From: Leptospira bourretii
Lineage (GTDB): Bacteria; Spirochaetota; Leptospiria; Leptospirales; Leptospiraceae
Length of the DNA stretch: 64,000 bases
Direction: 5' to 3'
NCBI RefSeq assembly: GCF_004770145.1
Contig: NZ_RQFW01000015.1
Location: forward strand, 96,310 to 160,309
In this document: positions 19,070-28,343 of the stretch, piece by piece
Layout: each line of letters starts with the position of its first letter
How positions within the stretch are numbered: position 1 is the stretch's first letter
The notes under the pieces: model-generated
Told to the model about the DNA's origin: nothing
The model's input: the letters and a program-made list of their open reading frames with translations, nothing else
Database searches by the model: none
Translations under genes and position numbers: made by a program

Positions 19070-19615
19070 ATGATGCGCAGGATGATGATTTCCATTTTTC
19101 TTTTGGCAATGATCAATTGCAAAGATAAGGAATACCTTCGCATCGAAGTGGAAAGAGAATCGGGTTCCATGGTTTCAATGCGTCATTTTTCTCGTTCCTC
19201 TTATAAAGATTCTGGGGAATTGGAATGGAAACTAAAAGGAGAAGAGTCTTATATTTTTCCAAAAGAAAATAAAACCATCATTTACGGTTTCGAATTCAAA
19301 CAGTATGAAAAGGGAAATGCCACTTCTGCAATGACTGGAGAGCGCGGTGAGATCAATCATTCAACAAAAACAGTGCTCTTAAGTGGAAAGGTGAGACTCA
19401 AAACCAATGATGGGAAATTTATAGAATCAGAATCCTTAACTTACAATTTGGATGAAAAAACTTTATCTTCAGAAGAAGACGTTTTGGTATATTCCGATGG
19501 GACAACCATTCGAGGAAAGGGACTTCGTGCAGACAAAGGACTGAATAAATTTACCATCATCCAACCCAAAGCAGTGACTGTGGGTGGGAGTAACCCGCTG
19601 AAGGAAAAACAATGA
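19070..19615 (+). CDS. lptC: LPS export ABC transporter periplasmic protein LptC
   Basis: Protein of 181 aa with an N-terminal hydrophobic segment and a possible lipidation cysteine (C17 in AMINC), so it may be a lipoprotein rather than the membrane-anchored form of E. coli. The body shows the OstA/LptC beta-jellyroll pattern: TSAMTGERGEINHSTKTVLLSGKVRLKT and ESESLTYNLDEKTLSSEEDVLVYSDGTTIRGKGLRAD, typical of LptC/LptA strands. LptC passes LPS from the LptBFG transporter to LptA. The stop overlaps the ATG of the LptA-like gene by 4 bases. LptF/G are not in this window. Confidence 0.85.
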   Translation: MMRRMMISIFLLAMINCKDKEYLRIEVERESGSMVSMRHFSRSSYKDSGELEWKLKGEESYIFPKENKTIIYGFEFKQYEKGNATSAMTGERGEINHSTKTVLLSGKVRLKTNDGKFIESESLTYNLDEKTLSSEEDVLVYSDGTTIRGKGLRADKGLNKFTIIQPKAVTVGGSNPLKEKQ

Positions 19616-20949
19616 AAAAGATAATTCTAATTTTCTGTTTTTCTATTTCTATGCTTTCTGCAAATCCTTCGCCAATACCTGTGTTATACGGATCAGAAGA
19701 TCTTCTGAAAAAAGAAGATTCATTCCTTTCTCCAGATAAGAAAAAAGATAAGAAGGACAAGATCCCAGTCATTTGGGGAGGGAGCAGTCTAACTCAGGAA
19801 GAAAGAACCATCAATGGAATACCCATGAAGGTTTTTATTCTAGGTGGTGGTGCTTATATTATGCATAAAACCATCAAACTGAGTGCTCGTGAAATTGAAA
19901 TCATTGGAGAAGATGCTCTCATCGGGAATTTAAAAGGTCAGGTGGTTGTGGAAGACTTTCAAAATGGAGTCACGTTGACAGCTACCAAAGGGATTTATAA
20001 TAAAATAGGCGGAACGGTAAGTTTAGAAAACAATCCCGTGCTTGTGCAGAAAAAAGATGGGAAGGTCGTTAAAATCCAATGCCAATCCATAGTTCGTTAT
20101 TTAGAAGAAGCCAAAACAAATTTAGCAGGTAAGGTAGTGGTGACTTCGGATGAATTCCAAGTTTTTGGTGAAGATGCTGTATTTTCCGAAAAAGAAGATC
20201 GGATTGATTTGGCTGGGGAACCATTCCTCTTTTCAGAAAATCGTTTTTTAATTGGCCAAACTCTTTCTTATTTTGTGAAAGAAGGAAACATTCAATTGGA
20301 TGGAGATGCAACCATCTACCAAGTATCTTATGAAAATAAAAAAGACAAAGAAAAAGATACGACAACAAAAGAACGCGTTGTCACTTTGTTTACCGGAAAA
20401 ACTTTAACTCACAAAAATAAAGGCAAAGATACTCTAACTTCTATGAGTGGAGATGCCTTTATGTATCGGAAAAATTCTGAGTTTAAAGCCAATCTTTTAG
20501 AAAGTCGTCGAAACAATAAAGATATCAAAGCCACAGGAAACGTCAGTTATTTAGATCGCGAAAACGCTTATCGTATGGAAGGTGGATTCTTATCCTATGA
20601 TAAAGAGAAAGGATATTCCTATCTAACAGAAAACCCCCAAATTATTTTTTTGGACAAAAAAGAATTAAAAGAACGGGGAAAATTAACCGCTGTATTTTTG
20701 GAAAGGTTTGATGAGCGGTTTGAAACAGTGGCAAGAGGCAATGTGGAAGTAGAAACACAAACCGCCACCGCCACTGGAGAATATGCAACGTATTTTGAAA
20801 AACGGGATGAACTGGTTCTAGAAGGAAATCCGACTCTGGTAAAGGACAATACAAAGGTCTCTGCAGGAAAGATCATTCTCTTTCCTAAATCGGACAAAGC
20901 CTATCTGACAGATGGGCTGAAGGTAATACCGAATGGCGAAAAAAAGTAA
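19612..20949 (+). CDS. LptA/OstA-like periplasmic LPS transport protein (enlarged)
   Basis: Secreted beta-jellyroll protein of 445 aa; residues 1-18 ([18 protein letters not shown]) are a signal peptide. Repeated OstA-type strands are seen throughout: [84 protein letters not shown] and [27 protein letters not shown]. coli LptA has about 185 aa, so this protein could span the periplasm as one long chain. It is sandwiched between lptC and lptB and overlaps both, which fixes the role as the LptA bridge. LptD (the barrel) is not nearby and this protein lacks the barrel. Confidence 0.8.
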   Translation: MKKIILIFCFSISMLSANPSPIPVLYGSEDLLKKEDSFLSPDKKKDKKDKIPVIWGGSSLTQEERTINGIPMKVFILGGGAYIMHKTIKLSAREIEIIGEDALIGNLKGQVVVEDFQNGVTLTATKGIYNKIGGTVSLENNPVLVQKKDGKVVKIQCQSIVRYLEEAKTNLAGKVVVTSDEFQVFGEDAVFSEKEDRIDLAGEPFLFSENRFLIGQTLSYFVKEGNIQLDGDATIYQVSYENKKDKEKDTTTKERVVTLFTGKTLTHKNKGKDTLTSMSGDAFMYRKNSEFKANLLESRRNNKDIKATGNVSYLDRENAYRMEGGFLSYDKEKGYSYLTENPQIIFLDKKELKERGKLTAVFLERFDERFETVARGNVEVETQTATATGEYATYFEKRDELVLEGNPTLVKDNTKVSAGKIILFPKSDKAYLTDGLKVIPNGEKK

Positions 20950-21712
20950 AACTCAAACACAAACGCAGAAACAAGAGATTGATCCGAATGTAAAAACATT
21001 CCGGATGGAAAATCTTGTTAAAATATATAACAAACGAAAAGTAGTTGATGGCGTAAGTTTTTATATTCGAAAAGGGGAAATTGTTGGACTTCTTGGTCCC
21101 AATGGTGCCGGAAAAACTACAAGCTTCTATATGAGTGTTGGTTTTGTCACACCAGATGAAGGCCATGTTTTTATAGATAATGAAGACCTAACAAAAGCTC
21201 CCATGCATATAAGAGCCAGAATGGGTGTTGGTTATTTGGCACAAGAAGCAAGTATTTTTCGTAAATTAACCGTTGCTGAAAACTTAGAAGCCATTTTGGA
21301 AACGATGAATCTTCCAGGGGATGAAATCATTCGTCGTCGGGATGAACTCCTAATGGAGTTACAGATCATGCGAGTGGCTAACCAAAAAGGGTACACTTTG
21401 TCCGGTGGTGAAAGAAGGCGTTGTGAAATTGCACGGGCCCTCGTGACGAATCCCGATTTTATACTTTTGGATGAACCATTTGCGGGTGTGGATCCGATTG
21501 CGGTGAAAGACATCCAAAATGTCATTCAATCCTTAAAGGAACGTGGTCTTGGAATTTTAATCACCGACCATAACGTTAGAGAAACGCTAAAAATTACGGA
21601 CAGAGCCTACATCATGTATAGTGGTCGAATTCTCATTTCCGGAACAGCCGATGACCTCATCAATGATCCAGAAACCAGACGAATTTATTTGGGTGAGGAT
21701 TTTAAACTATAA
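20933..21712 (+). CDS. lptB: LPS export ABC transporter ATP-binding protein LptB
   Basis: ATPase powering LPS extraction, 259 aa. Walker [11 protein letters not shown] (54-63), Q-loop [19 protein letters not shown], signature [17 protein letters not shown], Walker [14 protein letters not shown] and H-switch [10 protein letters not shown] are all LptB-specific forms. A charged 25-residue N-terminal extension ([12 protein letters not shown]) is longer than in E. coli. The ATG overlaps the end of the LptA-like gene by 17 bases, and the rpoN ATG directly follows the stop. Acts on the cytoplasmic face with LptF/LptG, which are encoded elsewhere. Confidence 0.95.
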   Translation: MAKKSKTQTQTQKQEIDPNVKTFRMENLVKIYNKRKVVDGVSFYIRKGEIVGLLGPNGAGKTTSFYMSVGFVTPDEGHVFIDNEDLTKAPMHIRARMGVGYLAQEASIFRKLTVAENLEAILETMNLPGDEIIRRRDELLMELQIMRVANQKGYTLSGGERRRCEIARALVTNPDFILLDEPFAGVDPIAVKDIQNVIQSLKERGLGILITDHNVRETLKITDRAYIMYSGRILISGTADDLINDPETRRIYLGEDFKL

Positions 21713-23134
21713 ATGAAACTCGGGGCTTCACTTTCACAACGCCAAACGCAGAAATTGGTGATGACCCAAGACTTACGCCAGTCCATTGAATTGTTATCTT
21801 TATCTACTTTAGAACTTTCTGATAAAATCCAAAATGAACTTTTGGAAAATCCATTGTTAGATGAAGTCGGGGTGGATGAAAAAACCAAAATGCCGGAACT
21901 CTTTTCTATCGATGAAGTAAAACGATTAGAAAAATTAAATCATGAAAAAAGTACCGATGTCAATTGGCAAGATTCTTATTCTTTAGAAGGCCCACGTTCT
22001 TATGATACAGAAGCTAGTGATAGAAATCAAAAATACATCGAATCCTCTACTCGTGGAGAAACATTAGAAGAACATCTATTAAATCAATTAAGGCTTATCA
22101 AACTTACCAAATTAGAATTTGAGATTGGCGAAGTGCTGATCAGTATGATTGACGATAAGGGCTTTATCACCGATGATTTGGCTATTGTTTCAAAAGAAAT
22201 GGGATACCCTGAAACAAAAGTTCGACGGGTATTACAAGTTATCAATGAACTGGATCCCATCGGGATTGGCGCGAAGGATATGCAAGAGACCCTCCTCATC
22301 CAGGGAAAAATTCTTTTTCCTGATAATATCCTTTTGCACCAATTGATTGGGGAGTTTTTATCTGATCTAGAAAAAGTTGATTATAAAAAAATTGCAAAAA
22401 ACCTTAAAATTACGGAAGAAGAGATCCTAATTTTAGCAAGGTTAATCAAAAAACTAGAACCATACCCTGCCACAACATACCAGGGAAGAAAAATTGATTA
22501 TGTAGTTGCTGATGTAGTTGTCAAAGCGGTTGGAAATGAGTTTAATATATTCATTAACGATGAGTGGTTACCAAAACTTTCGATCCAAGAAGAATACAAA
22601 GAACTTTTAAATCATAAACTGCCTCCTAAAGAAAAGGAATATTTTCAAACAAAATATAGCTCAGCACAGTGGCTCATCCGATCCATCCAACAAAGAAGAC
22701 AGACCTTACAACGTGTGGTGAGTTGTATTATTGATTTTCAGGTAGATTTTTTTCGAGGTGGGATCGGGTTTATCAAACCACTTACCTTAAAGGAAGTAGC
22801 AGAAAAACTCAATTTACACGAATCTACAATTTCTCGCATAACAACAAATAAATATATCCAAACCACTTGGGGGATTTTTGAACTCAAATGGTTTTTCTCC
22901 TCTGGGGTGAAGTCTGCAGAAGGTGGAAAGGAAAGTTCCAAAAAAATTCATGAAATCATTCGTAATTTGGTAAAAGATGAGGATGAAAACAATCCTTTGT
23001 CTGACCAAGATATCGTTGAACTCATGGAGAAAAAAGGAATTGAAATTGCTCGTCGAACAGTTGCAAAGTATAGAAAGGTCTTAAGAATCCTTCCTTCTAA
23101 CGAAAGAAAAAGGATCAGTTCTTTAAAGGGGTAA
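21713..23134 (+). CDS. rpoN: RNA polymerase sigma-54 factor RpoN
   Basis: Alternative sigma factor needing AAA+ activators, 473 aa. Region I: LSQRQTQKLVMTQDLRQSIELLSLSTLEL, the activator-contacting helix. A core-binding domain follows, then the HTH (LTLKEVAEKLNLHESTISRITTNKYIQTTWGIFELKWFFSSGV). The RpoN box ARRTVAKYRK is at 446-455 and reads the -24 element. It abuts lptB and is followed 4 bases on by hprK, the same lptB-rpoN-...-ptsH neighbourhood known from proteobacteria. The NtrC-like gene downstream lacks the sigma-54-contacting loop, so its working partner activators are probably elsewhere. Confidence 0.95.
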   Translation: MKLGASLSQRQTQKLVMTQDLRQSIELLSLSTLELSDKIQNELLENPLLDEVGVDEKTKMPELFSIDEVKRLEKLNHEKSTDVNWQDSYSLEGPRSYDTEASDRNQKYIESSTRGETLEEHLLNQLRLIKLTKLEFEIGEVLISMIDDKGFITDDLAIVSKEMGYPETKVRRVLQVINELDPIGIGAKDMQETLLIQGKILFPDNILLHQLIGEFLSDLEKVDYKKIAKNLKITEEEILILARLIKKLEPYPATTYQGRKIDYVVADVVVKAVGNEFNIFINDEWLPKLSIQEEYKELLNHKLPPKEKEYFQTKYSSAQWLIRSIQQRRQTLQRVVSCIIDFQVDFFRGGIGFIKPLTLKEVAEKLNLHESTISRITTNKYIQTTWGIFELKWFFSSGVKSAEGGKESSKKIHEIIRNLVKDEDENNPLSDQDIVELMEKKGIEIARRTVAKYRKVLRILPSNERKRISSLKG

Positions 23135-23138
23135 TCCA

Positions 23139-24107
23139 ATGCCAGTTCCAGGGATCACTGTTGATACAATTCTTAGAGATCATGAAGACCTTCAATTGGT
23201 TTTAGTGACTGGTGAAGCTGGGCTTTCCAATCGGATCAATAATGCTGAAATCAATCGCCCTGGACTTTCTCTTACTGGATTTTTTGATTTTTTTGCTAAT
23301 GATCGTATTCAAATTTTAGGCAAAGGAGAATGGGCCTATCTCAATTCTCTTGCTGAAGATAAACTCCACGAAATTACAGAGAAGTTTTTTGAATTTCATT
23401 TGAATTGTATCATTTATACGCATGGTAATGAACCACAAGTTCCGTTTGTAGAAAGAGCAAAGGCCAAAGGGATTCCTCTTTTTAAAACAGAAATTGCCAC
23501 TCACAGGTTCATCACACTGATATCCCAAATTTTAGATCGGGCTCTTGCACCCCGTACGATGCGTCATGGTGTTCTCATTGAAGTATTTGGAATCGGGACT
23601 TTGCTTACAGGTCGCTCTGGAGTAGGAAAAAGTGAAACTGCTTTGGAACTAATTGAAAGAGGTCACAGACTTGTTGCGGACGATATGGTAGAGATTCGTC
23701 GCCTAAGTGAAAGTTATCTGATAGGATCTTGTTCTGATTTACTGCGTCACCATATGGAAATTCGGGGCCTGGGGATTTTGAACATCAAAGATTTGTTTGG
23801 TGTCGGATCTGTCAGAGACCATAAACTCATTGAACTCATTATCAATTTAAAAGAATGGGAAGAACAAACTTCCGGTGAATACGAAAGGACCGGAATCGAA
23901 CAAAGTATGGAAGAGATCCTTGGTGTTTCTGTCCCGTACATTGAAATTCCAGTCAAACCAGGCCGAAATATCCCTATCATTGTCGAAACGGCAGCCATGA
24001 ACCAACGTTTGCGTAAAATGGGGAAAAATAGTGCTAAAGAATTTTCTAATAAACTAAATACTTATATTCAACAGAATTCAATTGAAACAAATCCAATTAA
24101 AGATTAG
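23139..24107 (+). CDS. hprK: HPr kinase/phosphorylase
   Basis: Bifunctional enzyme that phosphorylates HPr on its regulatory serine and removes the phosphate again; 322 aa. The N-terminal half is the HprK N-domain. Walker A is GRSGVGKS at 158-165, followed by ERGHRLVADDMVEIRR. The signature MEIRGLGILNIKDLFGVGSVRDHKLIELI and the strand VETAAMNQRLRKMG complete the catalytic domain. The target HPr is encoded by the overlapping next gene (26-base overlap), so enzyme and substrate are coupled. No enzyme I or sugar permease gene is nearby, pointing to a regulatory PTS. Confidence 0.94.
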   Translation: MPVPGITVDTILRDHEDLQLVLVTGEAGLSNRINNAEINRPGLSLTGFFDFFANDRIQILGKGEWAYLNSLAEDKLHEITEKFFEFHLNCIIYTHGNEPQVPFVERAKAKGIPLFKTEIATHRFITLISQILDRALAPRTMRHGVLIEVFGIGTLLTGRSGVGKSETALELIERGHRLVADDMVEIRRLSESYLIGSCSDLLRHHMEIRGLGILNIKDLFGVGSVRDHKLIELIINLKEWEEQTSGEYERTGIEQSMEEILGVSVPYIEIPVKPGRNIPIIVETAAMNQRLRKMGKNSAKEFSNKLNTYIQQNSIETNPIKD

Positions 24108-24357
24108 AGAAGATAGTTCGGGACTTCATGCAAGGCCAGCCTCTTTGTTTGTAAAGATGGCTGCAAGTTTCCCTTGTGAAATTTTTGTCATTAAAGATGA
24201 CATTGAAGTCAATGGGAAATCCATTATGGGTCTTATGATGTTAGCTCTTGGACCCGGGTCTATATTTTTTGTCAAAGCAGATGGAAAAGGAGAAGAGGAG
24301 GCACTTCTTGCTTTAGAAGCTTTGGTTGGTCGAAATTTTGAAGCCAATGCCAATTAG
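24082..24357 (+). CDS. ptsH: Phosphocarrier protein HPr
   Basis: Small PTS carrier, 91 aa, starting with TTG inside the end of hprK. The active-site motif GLHARPAS places the phosphorylated histidine at H16; the HprK target serine is S47 in VNGKSIMGLMML. Both are intact. In the family HPr passes phosphate from enzyme I to sugar permeases, or acts as a regulator when serine-phosphorylated. Here it is between hprK and an NtrY-like kinase, suggesting signalling rather than sugar uptake. Its end overlaps the kinase start. Confidence 0.93.
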   Translation: MKQIQLKIREDSSGLHARPASLFVKMAASFPCEIFVIKDDIEVNGKSIMGLMMLALGPGSIFFVKADGKGEEEALLALEALVGRNFEANAN

Positions 24358-26170
24358 ATTCTTTAAAATACTACCAAGATTATCCGATGAAAATCGGTAT
24401 TATCTTCGCGATATTTTTATCTTTTTTCTGACCATAGTTGTTTCCGTAGTTTTTTCAGAGTTTGTTTTTTTTCGCCAGGAAGAAGACATTTCTTTTTTTT
24501 CCAAGTTGGATACTTATGTATTCATCCTAATTCCATTTTTTGTACTTTCACTAATCCTTAGTTATGTTTATCGCAATCGACGTAATAGAGAGACTGGGAA
24601 AATTAGAAGCTCCATCCGTTACCGACTAACACTTGCTTTTCTATTTGTTGCCCTAATCCCATCATTGCCTATATTTATTCTTTCTTCCAATTTGACGGGT
24701 AGGTTGATTGAAGGGTTTTATCGTGTTGATATTTCCAATGCCCTCAGATCTGCCAATTTGATCATCCAAAATGAGGAAAAAGAAATTGAGACAGAATTTA
24801 TAAGCAAAGTAGGTATTTTGCGTTCTAGGCTGAAAGGGATAAAACCGGACGGATACTCTGTATTCCAAAAAAGCATACAAAACGGATTGTTTGAGAAAAA
24901 TGAGTATTATTTAGGTTTTGTTGAATCAGGAAAACTCGGTTTTGAATCTAGAGGTTTGTTTCGTAATTTCAAAGGATTGGAATTTGTAGAATCAAAACAA
25001 AACGGAATCTTTGTGAGTCGGTTGTATTTAAGTGATCGTTCTTATATCCTTTGTAAATTTTTTCTGGGACAAGGAATGGAAGTTTATGTTGGACAAAGAA
25101 TCCACAAGGGTTTGGAATCAGATGTTCAGAATATTGTCAATGCAACTTCTACCTATGAAAAGGTAAGTTTGTGGAAAGAAAAAATTCCTTTTAGCGTTCG
25201 GATCACCATTGCTTCTTTTTCATTTGCAATGTTTCTAATTGCCATTTTGTTTTCCTTTTTATTTGCAAGACGTATCTCTCGGCCCATCATTCATTTGGCA
25301 AATGCTACAAAAAAAGTTTCGTTAGGTGAATCTGATATTCGTTTAGAAAAAACTGAAGAAGGGGAGATGGGAATTCTGATTGATAGTTTCAATCAAATGG
25401 TTAGTGACTTAAATGCAAAGTCAGAAGAACTTATGCATACCCAAAGGATTGCTGCGTGGAAAGAAGTTGCGCAAAGGATGGCCCATGAAATCAAAAATCC
25501 GCTCACTCCTATTCAACTTTCTGCACAAAGGATCCAAAGAAAATTTCAGAATCCAAAATCAGAAAATTTAGAATCAGTTATTTTTGATGCGACAGATACA
25601 ATCATTGGTCAAGTGCGCGTTCTCGAACATCTTGTCAAAGAATTTAGCGAATTTGCAAGAATGCCTGTTCCTGTACTTATTAATCAAAAACTAAATCCCA
25701 TTTTGGAAGAGGCAGTTGCCCTTTTCAAAGACACTACCGATATTGAATTTGAATTAAAATTAGCTGAAAATCTTCCTGAAGTATTTCTCGACAAACGATT
25801 GTTCCTTGGTGTCATCAATAACTTAATTAAAAATGCTGTTGAGGCCATTCAATCCGCAGAAAATCCCAAAGAGGAAATGGATATTTTAAGTCTGAAACGG
25901 AAAAAAATTCGAATCATGTCAAAATTACAAAAGAAAGCACTTCGCAAATCCATTGTGATTGAAATTGATGATTCGGGACCCGGTCTAAAACAGGAATGGA
26001 AAGAAAAGATATTTGAACCTTATTTTTCTACAAAAGAAAACCATGGATCAGGGATTGGCCTTGCCATAGTTCAAAAAACTATTATTGACCACCACGGACA
26101 CATTGTTGTCGAAGATTCTAAGTTAGGTGGTTGTAAGTTTAGAATCGAACTTCCTTTGGATAGTCACTGA
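24347..26170 (+). CDS. NtrY-like membrane sensor histidine kinase
   Basis: Sensor kinase, 607 aa from the ATG at 24347, inside the ptsH end; an in-frame TTG at 24326 is an alternative. Three or four membrane segments lie in the first third (about 20-40, 55-75, 95-115 and 283-305) with an extracytoplasmic part between the later two. HAMP: RISRPIIHLANATKKVSLGESD. The dimerisation helix has RMAHEIKNPLTPIQLSAQRIQ with H380 as phosphorylation site. ATPase boxes: NNLIKNAVEAI, DDSGPGLK and GSGIGLAIVQKTI. The membrane topology plus PLTPIQLSAQRI is the NtrY pattern. Its response regulator follows with a one-base overlap. Confidence 0.9.
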   Translation: MPIRFFKILPRLSDENRYYLRDIFIFFLTIVVSVVFSEFVFFRQEEDISFFSKLDTYVFILIPFFVLSLILSYVYRNRRNRETGKIRSSIRYRLTLAFLFVALIPSLPIFILSSNLTGRLIEGFYRVDISNALRSANLIIQNEEKEIETEFISKVGILRSRLKGIKPDGYSVFQKSIQNGLFEKNEYYLGFVESGKLGFESRGLFRNFKGLEFVESKQNGIFVSRLYLSDRSYILCKFFLGQGMEVYVGQRIHKGLESDVQNIVNATSTYEKVSLWKEKIPFSVRITIASFSFAMFLIAILFSFLFARRISRPIIHLANATKKVSLGESDIRLEKTEEGEMGILIDSFNQMVSDLNAKSEELMHTQRIAAWKEVAQRMAHEIKNPLTPIQLSAQRIQRKFQNPKSENLESVIFDATDTIIGQVRVLEHLVKEFSEFARMPVPVLINQKLNPILEEAVALFKDTTDIEFELKLAENLPEVFLDKRLFLGVINNLIKNAVEAIQSAENPKEEMDILSLKRKKIRIMSKLQKKALRKSIVIEIDDSGPGLKQEWKEKIFEPYFSTKENHGSGIGLAIVQKTIIDHHGHIVVEDSKLGGCKFRIELPLDSH

Positions 26171-27522
26171 TGCAAAAATTGATATATATACTTGATGATG
26201 AAAAAGAAATCAGAAAATCCCTGCGGGTGATTTTAGAAGACGAAGATTATTCAGTGGAAGATTTTGCTAATGGAAAATCTCTACTCAAAGCTTTATCTAA
26301 AGAAAGGCCATCGCTGGTTCTATTGGATGTTTGGGTTGGAAAGGAAGATGGACTTTCTATATTAGATGAATGCAAAAAATTATATTCCAGTTTGCCGATT
26401 GTGATGATTTCGGGACACGGAACCATTGAACTTGCAGTGAATGCTACTAAAAAAGGTGCCGTTGATTTTTTGGAAAAACCACTCTCCATCGAAAAGGTCA
26501 TCCAAACCATTGAGTCTGCTTTAGAAAAAACCAAAGACCATGCGATTCCCGAATTTCAACTCGAGGTAGACGAAATTTTAGGAGAATCTGCTCCCATCAA
26601 ACGTGTTAAGTTTGCTATCTTTCAGGCGGCGCAAACCAATGCTCGTGTTTTTATTTCTGGCGAAAACGGAACAGGGAAAGAACTGACAGCAAGGGCCATC
26701 CACCAAAATTCCAAAAGAAAAAACGAACCATATATTGAATTCAATTGTGCCTCAGTTCCTGAAGAAACCTTAGAACAAGAGTTATTTGGTTCTGAAATAC
26801 AAGGAAAGCATTCAGTTCCAGAAATCAAAATCGGAAAATGGGAAGCTGCTGGGAATGGAACTTTGTTTTTAGATGAAGTTTGTGATTTACCACTTTCCAT
26901 TCAATCCAAAGTTCTAAAGGTAATCCTTGAACAAAAATTAGAACGTATGGGTGGAAAGGAATTTGTTCCCGTCGATGTTCGAATCATTGCTGCCACCAAC
27001 TCCAATGTGGAAGAGGCCATCAGGGAGGGACGATTTCGAGAAGATTTATACTATGCATTGAGTGTCATTCCATTGGAATTACCTCCGTTACGAGAAAGAA
27101 ATTTGGATATCCCTTTACTTGCGGAATTTTATCTGAATAAATCCATTTCTGAAAATAAACTTTCTCCAAAAACCATTGACAGAGAGGGTCTTGATGCCCT
27201 CACCACTCATTTTTGGCCAGGGAATGTAAGAGAACTTGGAAATATTTTGGAACGTTTGAGTATTCTGGTTCCAGGGGATACCATCCGAGCCAAAGATGTA
27301 AAGGAAGCCCTCCACGGATTTAAAAAAGCAAATGAAATGGTGGCTCGTGGGGATTTAAAACATGCCAAAGAAGAGTTCGAAAGACAATACATCATCAAAA
27401 CCTTACAAATATGTGAAGGGAATGTGACAAGAACTTCTAAGGCTTTGGGAATTGAAAGAACACATTTGTATCGGAAATTACGCTCCCTAAATATTTCTGT
27501 TGAACAGTTGAACGAAGGTTAG
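26170..27522 (+). CDS. NtrC/NtrX-family response regulator lacking GAFTGA
   Basis: Response regulator of 450 aa with receiver, AAA+ and DNA-binding parts. The receiver has acidic D9/D10 and phospho-acceptor D53 (LVLLDVW). AAA+: Walker A GENGTGKE, Walker B GTLFLDEV, sensor VDVRIIAATN and REDLYYALSVIPLELPPLRER. The Fis-like HTH closes the protein (NVTRTSKALGIERTHLYRKLRSL). After ELFG (residues 204-207) the sequence runs SEIQGKHSVPEIKIGKWEAA, where sigma-54 activators have the GAFTGA loop. Without it, direct activation of sigma-54 is unlikely, as in some NtrX proteins. It is the partner of the preceding NtrY-like kinase. Confidence 0.88.
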   Translation: MQKLIYILDDEKEIRKSLRVILEDEDYSVEDFANGKSLLKALSKERPSLVLLDVWVGKEDGLSILDECKKLYSSLPIVMISGHGTIELAVNATKKGAVDFLEKPLSIEKVIQTIESALEKTKDHAIPEFQLEVDEILGESAPIKRVKFAIFQAAQTNARVFISGENGTGKELTARAIHQNSKRKNEPYIEFNCASVPEETLEQELFGSEIQGKHSVPEIKIGKWEAAGNGTLFLDEVCDLPLSIQSKVLKVILEQKLERMGGKEFVPVDVRIIAATNSNVEEAIREGRFREDLYYALSVIPLELPPLRERNLDIPLLAEFYLNKSISENKLSPKTIDREGLDALTTHFWPGNVRELGNILERLSILVPGDTIRAKDVKEALHGFKKANEMVARGDLKHAKEEFERQYIIKTLQICEGNVTRTSKALGIERTHLYRKLRSLNISVEQLNEG

Positions 27523-27523
27523 T

Positions 27524-28342
<819 letters not shown>

Positions 28343-28343
28343 T

